Source: Harmothoe impar
Taxonomy: Eukaryota; Annelida; Polychaeta; Phyllodocida; Polynoidae
Reading direction: 5' to 3'
Length of the DNA: 64,000 bases
Assembly (NCBI GenBank): GCA_947462335.1
Contig: OX381714.1
Span: forward strand, 56,155,800-56,219,799
Shown here: positions 22,490 to 36,350 of the stretch, piece by piece
How the letters are laid out: each line of letters starts with the position of its first letter
How positions within the stretch are numbered: position 1 is the stretch's first letter
Position numbers and translations under genes: made by a program
Notes under the pieces: model-generated
The model's database searches: none
Told to the model about the DNA's origin: nothing
The model's input: only the letters and a program-made list of their open reading frames with translations

Positions 22490-25400
22490 TTATAAACCAG
22501 ACTATCAAATGCACGATGCAGTGTAGTCAGTACTCACAAAAAACTGCATTTGTGCTTAATTTGGACATGAGGCGTCATTCTGTCCTTGAAGGTTTAACAA
22601 CCGGTTTCTCCCCAGTGAACATGGAGATGCAGTGTGTACTAAGATCAACAGATATCTGATAAACCAAGCTTTTTGTGAACTATAGATAATGAGAGATAAA
22701 ACATGACATTGACATAAAATGTTGTCCTTTGTAGTCGGCGGCTGATGCAGACCATGACAACTTTAAGAAATATGGAGACCGGCCTTGCTTTGGGTGAGTT
22801 ATAACTAATATAAGCTTTATTATTTCTTAGATGGGAATGTATCATTAGTGAGGTTTAGATCACAACGTGTACAGTAACGTGTACATTTACAGCAATGCTA
22901 AAGGATGGGTTAGACATTGCGGTACACGTTACAAATGGGCGTATCTAAACCTCACTATTATTTATACCACAGTTGACTGGGAGAACGAATGAAACTGCCT
23001 GTCTCTAAAAGATGTACAAACAAATCACATACCAATCATTGGGTAGAAGTCAGATTTGGATACGTGTGAGTAGCTGAATAAGCCTTGGACAATAGTTATT
23101 ATCCTCAGTTGGCACCTTGGACAATTACCCTATCCTTGGCTTGTAACGCTTATACAGCAACTCACTTTTACCATATCTACTACATAATACTTTGATCATT
23201 ATTTACATTGTGTATGGGATATAACATGACATTACAAACAATTGATATGTCCTAATTTAAAAAAAGCAAAAATAATGTTGACATCCAAGGAAAAATTGGT
23301 AGAAAACAATTTTTGGGAACTATGTCGGCAGTAAGCGAACATATGTTTAACACAATATATTCACAACTCCACATAAGTTCCTAAAGTATCAGGACACTTT
23401 TCCTTTACCATTTGACATGTGTAACGGACGCAACTTCGTTCTCTTAATATTATTGGATTACTAAGGAAAGAACAAGGTTGACAACAGTTCGATTAAAGTG
23501 TACAGGTTGCAAAAAAGTCATTCATAACAGAACCTAAACAGGCAAACTAAAAGTGAACTCCCTATAGAGTTTGGAGCGGCTTGAAGTTCAGGTACTCCAA
23601 CTGACAGACGAGTCCTCCTGGGCGTCGGCTGATATAGGCGACCAGCCTGCGTGTGCACACACAGACCGGAAGCCTATAGCAACCTCTGTCTATAACACAT
23701 GTCTGGAGCAGGTGCTGCCACCTGCCGCCGGGCTGAAGGGTTCGGACAGAACTCGCAACTCAACGCCCAACAGAACCCGCCATGATGTTACCTTAGTAAA
23801 CCCAGCACCTACACATGTCAATTTCATACAAATATTACAAATACACCTAGCACATCATTCATTCTGCATTTCTCTATGGCTCAGGGAGTTCTTTGGAACC
23901 GTACCTGCATTGGTTGTGTTTGATGAGGAGATGTTGTGTGACATTATGGTCAAACAGTTTTCCGCATTCACAAACAGACAAGTAAGTCAATATAATACCC
24001 ATGTATAGTGCTTTTCACTATGAACAAAATATATAACCCATCTTATCATTTGAGATAATCATAAAGTCTAATTGCCACATGAGCTGCACCCTCAGCTTTG
24101 AAATATCCTATAGGCCACACAGGGTGTCTGATGAAGATAATTTCACAACTTAAATCTACTACATTCTCATTTGCACAGGTTGTACCATCTAGTGATGCCG
24201 TCAATAACGGCATGCTGTTTAACCTAGAGGATGCCCACTGGAAGCACGTCAGGAATGAAATGACACCCACCTTCACCTCTGGCAAACTAAAAAGGGTAAG
24301 GACAGGCTGTGTAATTATATTATTCAATGCAGCAGAATCGTTAATTAGAAAAGCCTTAAGTTTTTGGCTTGGCCTGGCTGCATTGCCTGTGTCTTTGTCG
24401 CTACCACATGTGTTTGCTTTGGCTTGCTTATTGACTATCACCCCAAAGGTTGACACTAAAAATGCTGAGTATCATTTCCTAGTCTTTCTTGACAGTATTT
24501 ATTTTATTTCTGTTAGATCTCGTCATAGTATCAATACACTGTATACATATTGACACATTGTTTGGTTATTGAGATGCTTATCCAAGATGGACAAGATTCT
24601 TCAGTGTATATTAATGTGGTCAATAAATGATTAAAACCCTTCCAAAAAAAAACAACTTTCTGAGGTGATTAAGGTTTCAAAATCATGGTCTATAGAGCCA
24701 GGCATTTAGCAAGTCATGCTGTCTTGTGCCGCATCTCCAGTAAGGGGCAGTTAGTACTTGACAACAGAGCGGTGAAGGGGTTGAAGGGTACAGCTAAAAA
24801 TGATAAAAATATATACCTGAATTCTTTTTACTTTCTCACAGATGAACACAGAAATTAACCGCTGTGCCAAGACTCTGACTGACGGCCTGGTTCAGTGTGC
24901 CAAGGATATCGGAGAAGTGGATGTGAAAGAGTAATTATCAATTTAAGGGTGGCATCAAAATGTCACTGGCGAGTAATTTAATGGTGCTGAATTGCTGCAT
25001 CATACTGACCAATAGGGTCTACTTGATGCATGAATGTCACACATGTGAGTTACTTGCCAGGGCTGCATGAATGCATCATAGTAACAATTAAGGTGCAAAG
25101 AGCACTCATTTTTTTCATTCAGCCCTCGCAAGACTCGTTCATCCAACAAATTACATGTTCGAGATGCAGTGTACCATTTTGTTAATAAGAGACCAAAAAA
25201 AGATCATTACTCTCATTCAATGTGTCAAGGCATGTACTGTGGTAGCTTCACCTTATGCTTATAATTACAATATGTCCAGAATAATCATCAGATCAGATTG
25301 GTAGAATAATTAGATGATGAAGATGTAGTCAGGCATTCATAGCCAATATCAAAGGGTCAAATTATTTTTTATAATCCTTCTATTTTGATTCTGATATTTG

Positions 25401-26207
25401 GTCTAAATGTGTGCACCCATACTAAATGGTGTAATCATGATTAAATGTGTTTTTGTCAGTAAAAGTGTAGAAAGAGCCCGAACTTCATGAACCACTAAAA
25501 AGTCAACTTTCTTGGTGTTTAGGTATGCAGGAGGCTACACCATGGATGTGATAGCAAGTACAGCCTTTGGTATCCGGGTCGACTCCCAGAAGGACAGGAA
25601 CAATGCCTTTGTTGACCATGCTAGGAGGGCATTTCTACTTAACTCAGGGAGCCCTATGTTTATCCTTCTCAGTGAGTGATATCCTCGATTGCAGTTATTG
25701 TTTATGAATAGAACCCACAGTATTTTGTGCTGCTTTATATGACTTCTAATATTCTGTATTCTGTAATGAGCACAATAAGTTAAAGGGAGTATTCCACTGA
25801 CAGAATCTGCCATGATTCCTTTGGTTGAATGAGATTCATCCACGAGTTTAACATTATAAACTTTCATCGGATTACGCAATTCCGGCCGACCGATGTTGGT
25901 GGAATACACACTATGAACCATGCAATGCAAGTTATTTCTGGTCATTTTATACTCAATAGTCAGTAACAAGTTTGATATCCAAATATGGATAGTTTATAAT
26001 TTTTCATCATTTCCAGTATTCTTCCCTAAGCTGGCACAGTTCCTGGTCAGGTTTGGGCTGCGGGTCAGCTTCTTCCCACCAGACATTATGAATTTCTTCA
26101 CAACTGTAATCCGTGAAACGATGGACATGAGGAAGTCAGATGTAGACCAGGTAATACTACATTGTGTCTCAAAGTTACATTCATCATTGAATAAAATGTG
26201 ACACATA

Positions 26208-26566
26208 TTAACTACGGTGGCCCAGGAGGGTCAAATGTTTTTGTAAATTTTGAAATTGCAGACTCACTTCAACCTGCAAAAATTCAACTTGAGTTGAAAG
26301 TGCAAACTCTAACTTCAACCATTAACTGTCACCTGTCAACTGTCAATTCAGGTAAAGCAACTTGCGACTGCTATTTTTCAACACTACATCAAACCAAAAA
26401 CAATGCAAATGTCAAAGTTGAAAGTGAAAACTCCAACTTCAGTCACTTACTGTCAACTGTCAACTGTAAATTCAGGAAATCAATAGTTGATTTTTTGCAA
26501 GAAGAAGTGAATTTGCAATTTCAAAATTTACAAAATGATTTGACCCTCCTGGGCCATTGTAATTAA
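26208..26566. mobile_element. TTAA-bounded foldback element in copy-A intron 8
   Basis: TTAA at both ends (26,208-26,211 and 26,563-26,566) encloses arms that begin TACGGTGGCCCAGGAGGGTC and its inverted partner. The arms continue with TTTTGAAATTGCA. Internally there is a two-copy repeat rich in GTCAACTGTCAA. Copy B has no matching insert. TTAA targets suit piggyBac or Kolobok families (known biology). Confidence 0.8.
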
Positions 26567-28791
26567 CACAGTAAGCAGAAGAAGTTCTGACTACCACAGT
26601 CTTTGCTATATACTCAGTACCAATACAAGCATCCTTATCAGATGAGTTTGGTAAGGCTCATGATTCACCAATCATAAATTAGTCTGGAATGAAATGTTTG
26701 CGGCAAGTATTGTGGTGGACTTATCTATGGTTCTGCTGCAATTAGCTATCTTCTTCTTTGGGCAGCGAACAGGTTGGATACAACTATTTTTATCACCACA
26801 ATGGCATCCTGGCCAAGCGATCATCAATACCATGAGTTAGACTGCCTAAGGGAGTGCTTATTTTTTTAACAACAGGGAAAGTAGTTTTTTTTTGTTGAGA
26901 ACAGGTGGAATTCTTTTGTGACATTTTTTACAACCTCAAGGGTCTCGATTTTTTACAGTCCTCCCACATCCACCACCCCCTTTTGTTAAAACATGAGGAC
27001 TCCCCAAGATTATAGAGCAAAAGCTGATGGTGACACAAACAATTACCACTTGGCACTCGACTGTCCTAATGGCATGGATGGGACTCGGCCACACATCTAA
27101 AATCCTGAAAGAGGTTGGGTTTGGTGTCACGTATTTAATCATTTATAGCAGTATATCACATCTAATAAAAAAAAGAGGTGTCACGGTACATATTTACCCC
27201 AATAATGTTGCAGTGTAAATAGTGCCAATGGAAAACAGTATAGGTGTACATATAATCAGTAGTAGAAGACCTTAAAATCTCTCCAGTTTGAAAAATAGGG
27301 TCAGAACTAAAAATGATGTCTGCTATTTGTACCGCGACAGGCAACAAGACCATAAATTGAAAATAGGATCGACCCTAGAATTTTCTTTCCATATTTTGTG
27401 ATTTTTCTTCTTTTTTAGATATTCTTATATTTTCCTATTTAGACTTTTCTAGATTTTAGCAAATTGCTCAGGATGTAGAAGCTCCCACTGACTTAAGTAG
27501 GCAAATTTGTTTTTATTTAAGAATAAGAAATGTACTTTAACTAGCCTTTGAGGCAAATATATGTATCATATTGGTTTTTCCATCAACCATATGCTGCAGC
27601 ATGAACTGCTATTCGTTAACGGGCCTGGCTCCACTGTCTGGCGGTATAAATAAACGAACAATCAATCAATCAATCATTGTCTGACTTCAGGAAATTGCTT
27701 TTGACTGGGGGAGCAGACAGTTTTTGTTAAGAGGAATCAGGGAAGAAAGCCACAGAAAAAAGGAGGATCAGCCCAGAATCAATCCTTTAGTTGAATTGCA
27801 AAGAATATCATATTTTTGTTTTACTTCCAGACCAGGTCTGATTTCCTTCAACTCATGATCAAGGCACAGCGAGGGGAGAACATTCATGATGAGGCCCAGG
27901 ACAAGGATGAAGATGGAAAAGCAACAGGAACAGGTAAGTATTCCCGAAAACTGGAATTATTGACTTATGAATCAGATCTTTGTGCTTCAGATATTCAGAC
28001 CAGATATATATCTGAAATTGAAAACAAATCTCTTTTTATTTTCAACTGTCTTTATTCATTAGACTTAGAAAAATGTAGAAAATTCTGGGAAATGAACTAC
28101 CTATATACACTGTAGTGGTATGAAAAAGCGCAACTGTGCTTATAGGTTTGGATGGTATGAATTATCCCACTCTTCATTTCAATACTCTTATTAACTGTGT
28201 GCTAATATATTAATTCAATAATAAATTCAAGTTATTTGAGACCCTTGCGCTTAATCAAGCCACTATGGTAATGTTTACTTTCTCCAAAAAAAACTGGCAA
28301 ATATTCCTGACAAGTTGCTTGCATCCTTCAATATATGTTTTTAGTTTCCGAATTGGAGAAAATTCTCAGAAATAAATGGTTCATAAATAATGCTTTATCT
28401 CCCACAGGCATGACTACAGATGAGATTCTGGGTAATGCGATGGTGTTCTTTGTTGCGGGTTATGACACAACGGCCACTGCTGTCAGCTTCTTTCTTTACA
28501 ACATGGCTTTGAACCCAGACATACAGGAAAAACTAGTGCAGGAAATAACCCGTGTTGCAGGTGGCAAGGTAAATTTAGACATTATCCCCCGGAAAAATTA
28601 TTTCAGATTATGTATGACATAGAGTACATTTGTCAGCAGAAATCAAATTGTGAAAATACTGGTTATATATTAGTCTCTTTTGTCTTCGTTTATCTTGGTA
28701 TTAGGCCCTTCAAGGGTTGAATTAACTTTTCTCTAGTGTATGCAGAAACATTGTTTTATCAGTTGCCCAATATCAAATTCATATCCTGTAG

Positions 28792-28876
28792 GAAGACATT
28801 GATACAACGGTCGTGAATGAGACTACTTGGACCAGTGTGTGAATGAGAACCTGAGACTCTACCCTCCTGCTCCAAG
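28792..28876 (+). pseudogene. Copy A exon 11 with 4-bp deletion
   Basis: Copy B reads AATGAGATGCCCTACTTGG; copy A reads AATGAGACTACTTGG, so four bases are missing between 28,822 and 28,823. The reading frame then meets TGA at 28,840. The downstream ExxR-encoding bases remain nearly unchanged, which suggests a recent loss. Confidence 0.85.
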
Positions 28877-28921
28877 GTATTATCAGGTGGTCTTATTCTT
28901 TGTTGTCATGTCTTTAGATTA

Positions 28922-29207
28922 TACCATAAATTCTTGCATAGATGCCACACCTTGTATGAGAGTCATATAACCCCCATGGGATATTTAGGATTCTCCCAAA
29001 GTCTAGGTGTGGCATCCGGAAGAGTTAGGCTTTTATATGAGAAGATATGGAAATCATATTTCATATTTTCAAAATTGTGATTTTAGTACTGCCCTATATT
29101 GGCTAAACCCTCATATTACCCGCACCTAGACTTTGAGAATTTGTAGAACCCGCACTGAGGGTTCGGTTTGCGTATAACCCGTGGGTTATACGCGGGAATT
29201 TACGGTA
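28922..29207. mobile_element. TACCRTAAA-type MITE, copy-A intron 11
   Basis: TACCATAAATTCTTGCATA at 28,922 is mirrored by GCGGGAATTTACGGTA ending at 29,207. The inner parts are complementary around GTATAACCC. A decayed relative may lie at 59,150-59,270 in copy B. Confidence 0.65.
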
Positions 29208-29666
29208 GTAGTATTACACAATAACTAACAAGCATTGAAACATGTTCTCTGCAGAGTAAACCGCCGTGTAGGCCATGACATCCCCATTAAAGGGGTGCAC
29301 ATAAAAAAGGACATGATAATCCAGATCCCCATCTTTGCGATTCACCGAGACCCCAAGAAGTGGCCAAACCCAGACAGGTTTGACCCAGACAGGTACATTT
29401 ATATATATTCATTCTCAGCTTTCTCACTCATCTTCCTACTTCAAGGGATTTTATCTGGAAGATTGAGTATATTTCAATAAACATAAAAGCCAAACAGACA
29501 GATTTATTAGAGATAAAAATTTCCTTATATTGTATTTTTGATTTTTGAGTTGATTTTGATTACAAGAATAGTCAAGAAAAGGAAAGACATGTGTAACTAA
29601 TGATCAAATGTAATCAGTACAAGGTGTCACTGTCTGACTCCTTATGATCAGACATGATTAGTACAT

Positions 29667-29757
29667 AGTCTGAACCCAGTGGTCACAGGGCATTGAATCA
29701 ACATTAGAAACTTGACATTGATTCAATGCTGACATGAATATTGTGCCCACTGGGAAT
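29667..29757. mobile_element. Short palindromic insert in copy-A intron 12
   Basis: CCCAGTGG.CACAGGGCATTGAATCAA is mirrored by TTGATTCAATG and TGTGCCCACTGGG. Copy B lacks it at the equivalent point (about 60,420). Probably a tiny MITE. Confidence 0.6.
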
Positions 29758-29912
29758 GTCAAACCAAAAAGGCCGGTAGGAAGGGGGTCTTGGGTAGGGG
29801 ATTTAAAATACATATATATATAAAAAAAAATCGATATCGTTATCTCAAATGGCGTGCTCATGGTTTAACTATAAGTTGTATTTTGCCACTAAACTCAGTT
29901 TCTGATAGCTAG

Positions 29913-30173
<261 letters not shown>

Positions 30174-30666
30174 TAACAGCCAGTGTGGTAACATTTATAA
30201 ATGACTCAATCGATTGCCTTCCCTTGTCTTCTCAGGATCTTAAATTGTGATCCACTAAATGAAATATTAGGTTTTGAGTTTACTCAGGATCTTATTGACT
30301 CAAGTCACACAACCAATGTTTTAACAAATACATCGGATCACAAAGTTATACCAAATAGTAATGTATATACAATGATCACTTCCAAAATACATCTTAAAAC
30401 TAATTTTACACAAATTATTCATGTAATGTTTGGAAGAAATGTGTGGAATAAGGTATGAATGAGGGTATACATGAGGCTGTGTCTTCCCAAATTGATACAA
30501 GTTGAAACTATGAAGGGTGCACCTCTATGACTGGCGCATATCTATGACCGATAGCCTAGATCAGGGGCCCATTTCTTAATGGGAAACAATCGCATCATAA
30601 GCAAAACATTAATATCTGGTAAAATCGTACAGAGCAAATTGTCCAAGGCATGGCTTTTGTCCAGGG

Positions 30667-30782
30667 CTTTCGTCCAGAAAGAGGGGGAGGCAGGCAGGTA
30701 GGCAGGGAGGCAGGTAGGGAGGGAGTCAGGGAGGGAGGGAGACAGGGAGGGAGGCAGGGAGACAGGGAGGCTGGGAGGGATG
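30667..30782. repeat. GGGAGGCAG purine-rich repeat
   Basis: Short tandem units of GGGAGGCA and GGGAGGGA in copy-A intron 13. Any open frame through it is repeat-derived. Confidence 0.75.
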
Positions 30783-31192
30783 ATTATTTGATAGCCATGT
30801 ATACCTGGACGATTCAGCTATATGTAAGGGGCTGCATGAATCGTTCACTGCTATATGTAAGGGTTGCATGAATCGTTCACTGCTTTACTTAAGCAATATT
30901 GAGCAAAATGAATCGTTCAAACTTGAGAAATGGGATTATTTTCTAGGATATGTTTAAATAAGGTTATTACAACACATGTAGATGTGCTCTAATTAAGCCA
31001 TCTTTAGTTCTGGCAGTCATAGAGGTGCACCGGTCATAGAGTTCTGCTGGTCATAGACATGTACCGGTCAGAGAGTTTCAACTTGTATTGATTTGGTGAG
31101 ACACAGCCAAGTCTGGATGAGTATTTTTTGTCCCTCATTTTTACAGTTCACCCAAGAATGACTCACCTGTATATCAAATAGCTGTATGTCTG

Positions 31193-31318
31193 TTTTAATC
31201 CTTCAAGGGTGGCATAATGCATTAATGCATCATGCCCTTGGTCACCATGATGCATGAATGCAGCACCAGCAAGTTTCACTGGGACTGCATTGCGACATGC
31301 GTCCTTAAAGGATTAAAG
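31193..31318. mobile_element. GCATGATGCAT-rich foldback, copy-A intron 13
   Basis: The ends are TTTAATCCTT and AAGGATTAAA, with GGCATAATGCATTAATGC inside. Relatives with the same ATGCATGAATGCA core occur at about 9,905-10,135, 24,970-25,085, 49,195-49,315, 58,840-58,905, 61,589-62,066 and 62,275-62,415, so this is an abundant dispersed family. Confidence 0.65.
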
Positions 31319-31499
31319 CACCTGCTTCCACCTAAATGCCAATGTGTCTAATTCTGTCTATCTTTGTTACAGATCCCAATGGTGTTCGATAAGAGTGTTA
31401 GTCTGTTAAAGGCTGACGGTGGGATGCACCTTAAGGTGGAAACCAGGAAATAGTCTGTTTGTAACATAATAGTCTGTTTGTAATGTAAAAACCCACACT

Positions 31500-33190
31500 G
31501 AAAATAATGAATCTCAAATGTTAGTCCAAAGTTGGTCGCTTTTACTAACTTTTGTACAACCATTAGCGAAAAACATGTGCCCAAAGTTCCTATCCTATCT
31601 TAGTATTTTGCTGCTAATGCTTAGCTAAAAGTAAGCATTTCCCAGGTTACCTGAACCTATTAGCTTACCATAAATCTTGTATATACCCACATCGCACATA
31701 TAACCCACACCTTAATTTGATAGAATCCTATAACCTCTACCAGGGGCTTGAAAATTGTGATTTTAGTACTGTATTATACTTTCAAAAACCCTTGTACTAC
31801 CCGCCCTAGACCTAAGAATATGGTATGACCTGCACTAGAGGTTTGGTTCTAGTATAACCCCTAGGTTATACGTAGGAATTCACGGTAGTTATTTATTAGT
31901 GATTGGTACATCTATTACCAGTCAGTGGCATGGCCCTGGTTAATATGCAACAAGCACATCATGAGTTACCTGTGCAATGGTAGCTCCATCCATTGAAGCC
32001 AGTTTGTCTACATAACAATTATTGTCCTGTAGAAGTGGCCATTTAGAGACTTGAGTCTGTCTTTGATATATGCATTTTTCAAAAACACAAAAAAGGTGTC
32101 CCATTCAGAAAACTTCATTGGAATAGGTTGATCTGTCTTTACAAAAGGATCTCGCTAAGTAGATACATACATTAAGTCACACTCCATATCATATTCAATA
32201 TCAGAAAGGTTAGTTTTAAGCATAATAACAAGTGCAATTACAATCTTGTCATATAGATAAACATCTCATGATTTGCTTGTGCTGTCACCTGGTGTGGAAT
32301 TCCTGTGGGTAGCTGGTTAGTGAAAAGTAGTTCATAGTTTAGCAAAGTCTTAGTTTGATTTAATAATGCTGATAAGTTAGTGGTTTTGACTAAGAAATAT
32401 TAGCATTGACTAACCCCCAGAATTTTCAAAAATAATGAATCTCAAATGTTAGTCAAAAGTTAGCAGGTTTTACTAACCTTTGTACAACCATTAGCAAAAA
32501 ACATGTGATCCAAAGTTCTTATCCTATCTTAGCGTTTTGCTGCTAAGGCTTAGCTAAATGTTAGCGTTGCCTTCGATTGCCTGACATTAGTAGTGATTTA
32601 TTAGTAGCAATTAGTTAGTAATGGTCTTACAGTGTTCATCTATTATCAACCAGTGGCAGCAGCACATGGCCCTGACTAATATGCAACAACCACAGCATGA
32701 GCTACCTAGCTGTGCAATCACTGGTGACCCCATCCATTGAAGCCAGTCTGTCCACATAATATTTACTGTTCTCTAGAATTGGCCATAAAGAGACTTCAGT
32801 CTGTCTTTGATAGGCCTATATGGATTTTTCAAAAACACAAAAAAGGTGTCTCATTGAGAAAACCTCATTGGAATAGGTTGATCCTTCTTTAAAAAATCTG
32901 GCTAAGTAGATACACATATACATTAAGTTGCACCCCATATAATATTCAATATTAGAAAAAGTTACCTTAAAGCATGATAACAAGTGCAATTACAATCTTG
33001 TCATATAGATACCTATCTCATGATTTGCTTGTGCTGTCATCTGGTGTGGAATCCCTGTGAGTAGCTGGTTAGTGCAAAGTTAGTCATAGTTTAGCAAACT
33101 CTTAGTTTGATTTAATAATGTTGATAAGTTAGTGGTTTTGACTAAGCTATATTAGCATTGACTAACCCTCGGAGTTTTCTGTGAATGTGT
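31500..33190. repeat. Duplicated 0.9 kb block behind copy A
   Basis: A block starting AATAATGAATCTCAAATG at 31,501 recurs at about 32,432. The two copies also share CAACCATTAGC, TGAAGCCAGT and CAAAAACACAAAAAAGGTGTC. The unit is about 930 bp and the copies have diverged by substitution and by a MITE (31,666-31,887) present only in the first. It separates the stop codon of copy A from its conserved 3' end. Confidence 0.75.
31666..31887. mobile_element. TACCRTAAA-type MITE behind copy A
   Basis: TACCATAAATC at 31,666 and GGAATTCACGGTA ending at 31,887 are mirror ends. TA dinucleotides bound it. Same family as 28,922-29,207. Confidence 0.7.
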
Positions 33191-33229
33191 ATTTGTTTTG
33201 TGCTTGTTGCCTGGAGAGGGTTGCTTGCT

Positions 33230-33420
33230 TATGCTTTACTGTTGAAAATGAGAAGGTCTGTCATTCATTGCATGTATGCCTTTAGCTAGAGATTCCAAGG
33301 TGGAGTGCATGGTAATCTTTTTATTGTAGATAGACCCCGTACTCTGTAGAAAACACAATTTGTGAAAATAAAGTTCATTGTTTCATGAGAAATAAAAGTA
33401 TCTTTTGTAAAACATTTTCA
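33230..33420 (+). terminator. Conserved 3' end region of copy A
   Basis: This aligns with 62,880-63,060 behind copy B, including AGAGATTCCAAGGTG and ATTGTTTCATGAGAAATAAA. An AATAAA signal lies at 33,367-33,372. Probably the ancestral 3' UTR end and polyadenylation region. Confidence 0.6.
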
Positions 33421-35600
33421 ATAATTATTACCTTTTTTCCTATATTGTGTACTGGGCTCGGGGGGGGGGGGGATTAGTAGTGATAAATACACATTTGAAT
33501 TCATATGTGATGTTCCATATATTAGGAAGACGAACGTATGGGAAATAAAGCCGTGTGTATCACCTGAATAAAGCACCACCCTTTTGTTGAAACGTCGTGA
33601 TAGCACCAAACTATTTGTACTTTTTAAAGGTAATAAAAGGCACCTGAAACTTTATGTCCGGGGTTGTAGTTATGTTTGTATATATACCTTATTATATAAT
33701 ATTAAACACCAAATGTATTGTGTATACGGTTTTATTAAATCGAAGATATGGGACTGACAGCCAAAATTGACTAGGGTTGGAAAATCAGGACATAAATCGG
33801 GATCTAAATAGTGTTTTATAGCCTTGGCAATTCTATTTTCCACTTGTTTGTAAACATAAACATTACTTATAATCACAAACCTATGGCAAGGTCTATAGTA
33901 TGTCTATATAATTGTTATGTTATATAACTGAGTCAGATTTGTGAGAATAGCACCAATTGGAGAATAAAATTGGTTAGTGGAGGCTGACCTATAGTAACGA
34001 GAGAACAACATCATATTTGCATATATGCACTTCACAGACGTGAACAATAGTCCTGTGTAGGTTCCAGATCAGTTCGGTTTAATTACACTCTAAAAACAGT
34101 GTTTAGATAGTAAATGAGCATTTACACACTACTCTAAACACTTTCCTGTCCCAACACCTTTTTCTTCTAAAATGTCTTTAATTTCTAAACACATTTAGAT
34201 AAAACATATTAAATTACAATATATTTAGATACACAACATGTTTAGATCCATATATTTATTGTGTTTTGGGAATGCTGGAAAATGCAGAGAGGGTGAACGT
34301 GTTCGAAGTCATAAATCTATTGCACCACACATGAAATACACATTGAAAATGAAATTGTCAATGTATTCATCTTACCTGAAAGGCAATGTGAGTTGTGTTC
34401 TCTGTGTGTGTCTGGTTGGTGTCACAAACATAAGTTAATGTTGCAAATAAACGTTCCTTTTCAGCTCTTCTAAACATATCTATGAACGTTCAAGTGAAGT
34501 CAAAAATGTCAGAGACAAACAAATGAAAGATAATTTAGTTGTGCAATTTTTGGGTCACTTACCCATGGGGATGCCACTCAAAAAAATCTGGTTTCTCATC
34601 ACGGAGCTTCCAAAAAATGTTTTTAAATTATTTTATTTTACTTTTTTTTAATGAGGTGCGAAAACAGCAAAATATAGACTTCACGAACAAATTTCATATG
34701 TTAGTAGTTAAGAGTTTTTCAGTCTTCAGTTATTTGTAGCCAGCTGCATTGCTGACAGTAAATGCTTTTATTTGATACCAAATATGCCAATATCTCTTAA
34801 TTTTTATCATGTTTTTCATCATAAATCCCCCCCCCCCTCCTAGGTAAAGCCATTTCACCATCAATGATTCCACTTTTTCTGTTTTGGTTCACACTATATC
34901 AGAAATGCATTCCTAGAAAGACTTGCGAATGACGTTGGAGAGTAGACACTAACTTTATCAGCTATGGGCCACCGAGGCCCACAGCTTCAGAAAACTATGA
35001 GCATGGAACTAAATCTGTGGGCCCAACAAAATCATTTACTTTTTTCAAAGAAAAAATCATAGTTATGACTGATTAAAAGTTACATCAAAACGAGTCAAAA
35101 TATACAGATTCCTATTGATTTTCTCTTGCCAACGACACATTACATGCTTGTAATCATAACAGGATATTCTCAAGGGATTTCCTTTCCCCTTTCTTGTGGG
35201 CCACCCGGGCTCATAAGAAGCTAATTCTGTGGAAAACTACAGCCCCGGGCCATGAATTACAGGCTATTGGCTCCCAATCCAGCGTTAGTGCCCAGTGGGC
35301 ACGCCACCACTGATTAGTAGCTGCTCTGGTGGCTAATGACCTTGCAGGGCGTATTATCCATTCAGGCAGCACACAATAGTTGGTAACATTTAGCATGGTA
35401 TTTGTACTCAATAATTAACAGAATATTAAGCTTTTAATAAGTGATGCACATGCAGGGCTACATATGCCTCCCTTATTAGGCGGGGCCATGCAGCTCTGGT
35501 TAGCTACAACAGCTGAAGGGCTACAGAAACAGGACTTATTAATGGTGGTTTTCATAATAACTAAGAAGGCCTACATTTTTAGTCCTTATTAAGCAGTGCA
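33421..35600. other. AT-rich intergenic sequence
   Basis: No gene is supported. A short palindromic stretch with GTTTAGATAGTAAATGAGC lies at about 34,098-34,135. Poly-G (33,463-33,473) and poly-C (34,827-34,840) runs are present. Confidence 0.5.
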
Positions 35601-36010
35601 TCAACATCCCCTGATAATGGCTGCTTTTGCACTGTCTAATAACCATCACATGTAAGACCTTATTTGGGGTTATGCAGGGCTGCAAAAGTAGGGCTTATTC
35701 ATAGCTGATTAACTATTGTCTTTGTTATGAATATCAAGCCCTGCAAATTAAGATCTTATCAGTCAGTGCAAGATAAGTCCTTATTAAGCAGTGAATCGAC
35801 ATGCCCTGAAAAGGGCTGCTTTTTCACTGTCTAATAACCATCACATGTAAGACCTTATTAGAGAGGTTCTGCAGGGCTGCAAAAGCAGGGCTTGTTAGTA
35901 ACTGATTAATCATCTTCTTTATAATGGATATTAAGCCCCGCAAATGAAGTTCTTATTAGTCACTGCATTGACATCCCTTGATAAGGACTGTATTTGTATT
36001 GTCTAAGAAC
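35600..36010. repeat. 185-bp tandem repeat
   Basis: AACCATCACATGTAAGACC occurs at 35,641 and 35,826, and a diverged third copy begins near 36,008. Units contain GGGCTGCTTTT and TTATTAG motifs. Similar wording appears at 46,740-46,800 and 47,060-47,330, on the far side of the Polinton. Confidence 0.65.
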
Positions 36011-36139
36011 CACTTTATGTCATAACATATTAATACCCAAGGGTAAGTTGTGTGATCTTTGAGAATACTTTGTGTCTCCTTGTTGTCTTCTGTTCTGGTA
36101 CCTATTTGAGGGGGGAATACACCATGATTCTACAAGGAG

Positions 36140-36350
36140 ATTTGGTGGCCTAATGAGTAAGTCGCTGGACTTGTGTGTGAGAGGTCCTGGGTGCGATTCC
36201 AGAAGGAGCCACGGCACCAAATTTTCCCAAGAGTTGTCCTGACAGGAGTCGTGTCTGTAAGTGTCAGTAGACAGACTGCAGTGAACCTTCCGTGTCCTGG
36301 TCTCCCATGAGACTTGCACAGATCCGCTTCAGCCCGTAGAAGCATAATAC
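36140..36350 (+). mobile_element. tRNA-derived SINE
   Basis: A-box TGGCCTAATGAG (36,146-36,157) and B-box GGTGCGATTCC (36,190-36,200) have polymerase III spacing. The tail continues for about 150 bp beyond the tRNA-like head. The head does not fold as a full tRNA. Confidence 0.65.

Noticed and set aside
24098..24553. 151-residue frame covering P450 exon 5
   Set aside because: Runs through splice sites; only the 24,179-24,295 part matches P450, and copy B confirms the exon edges.
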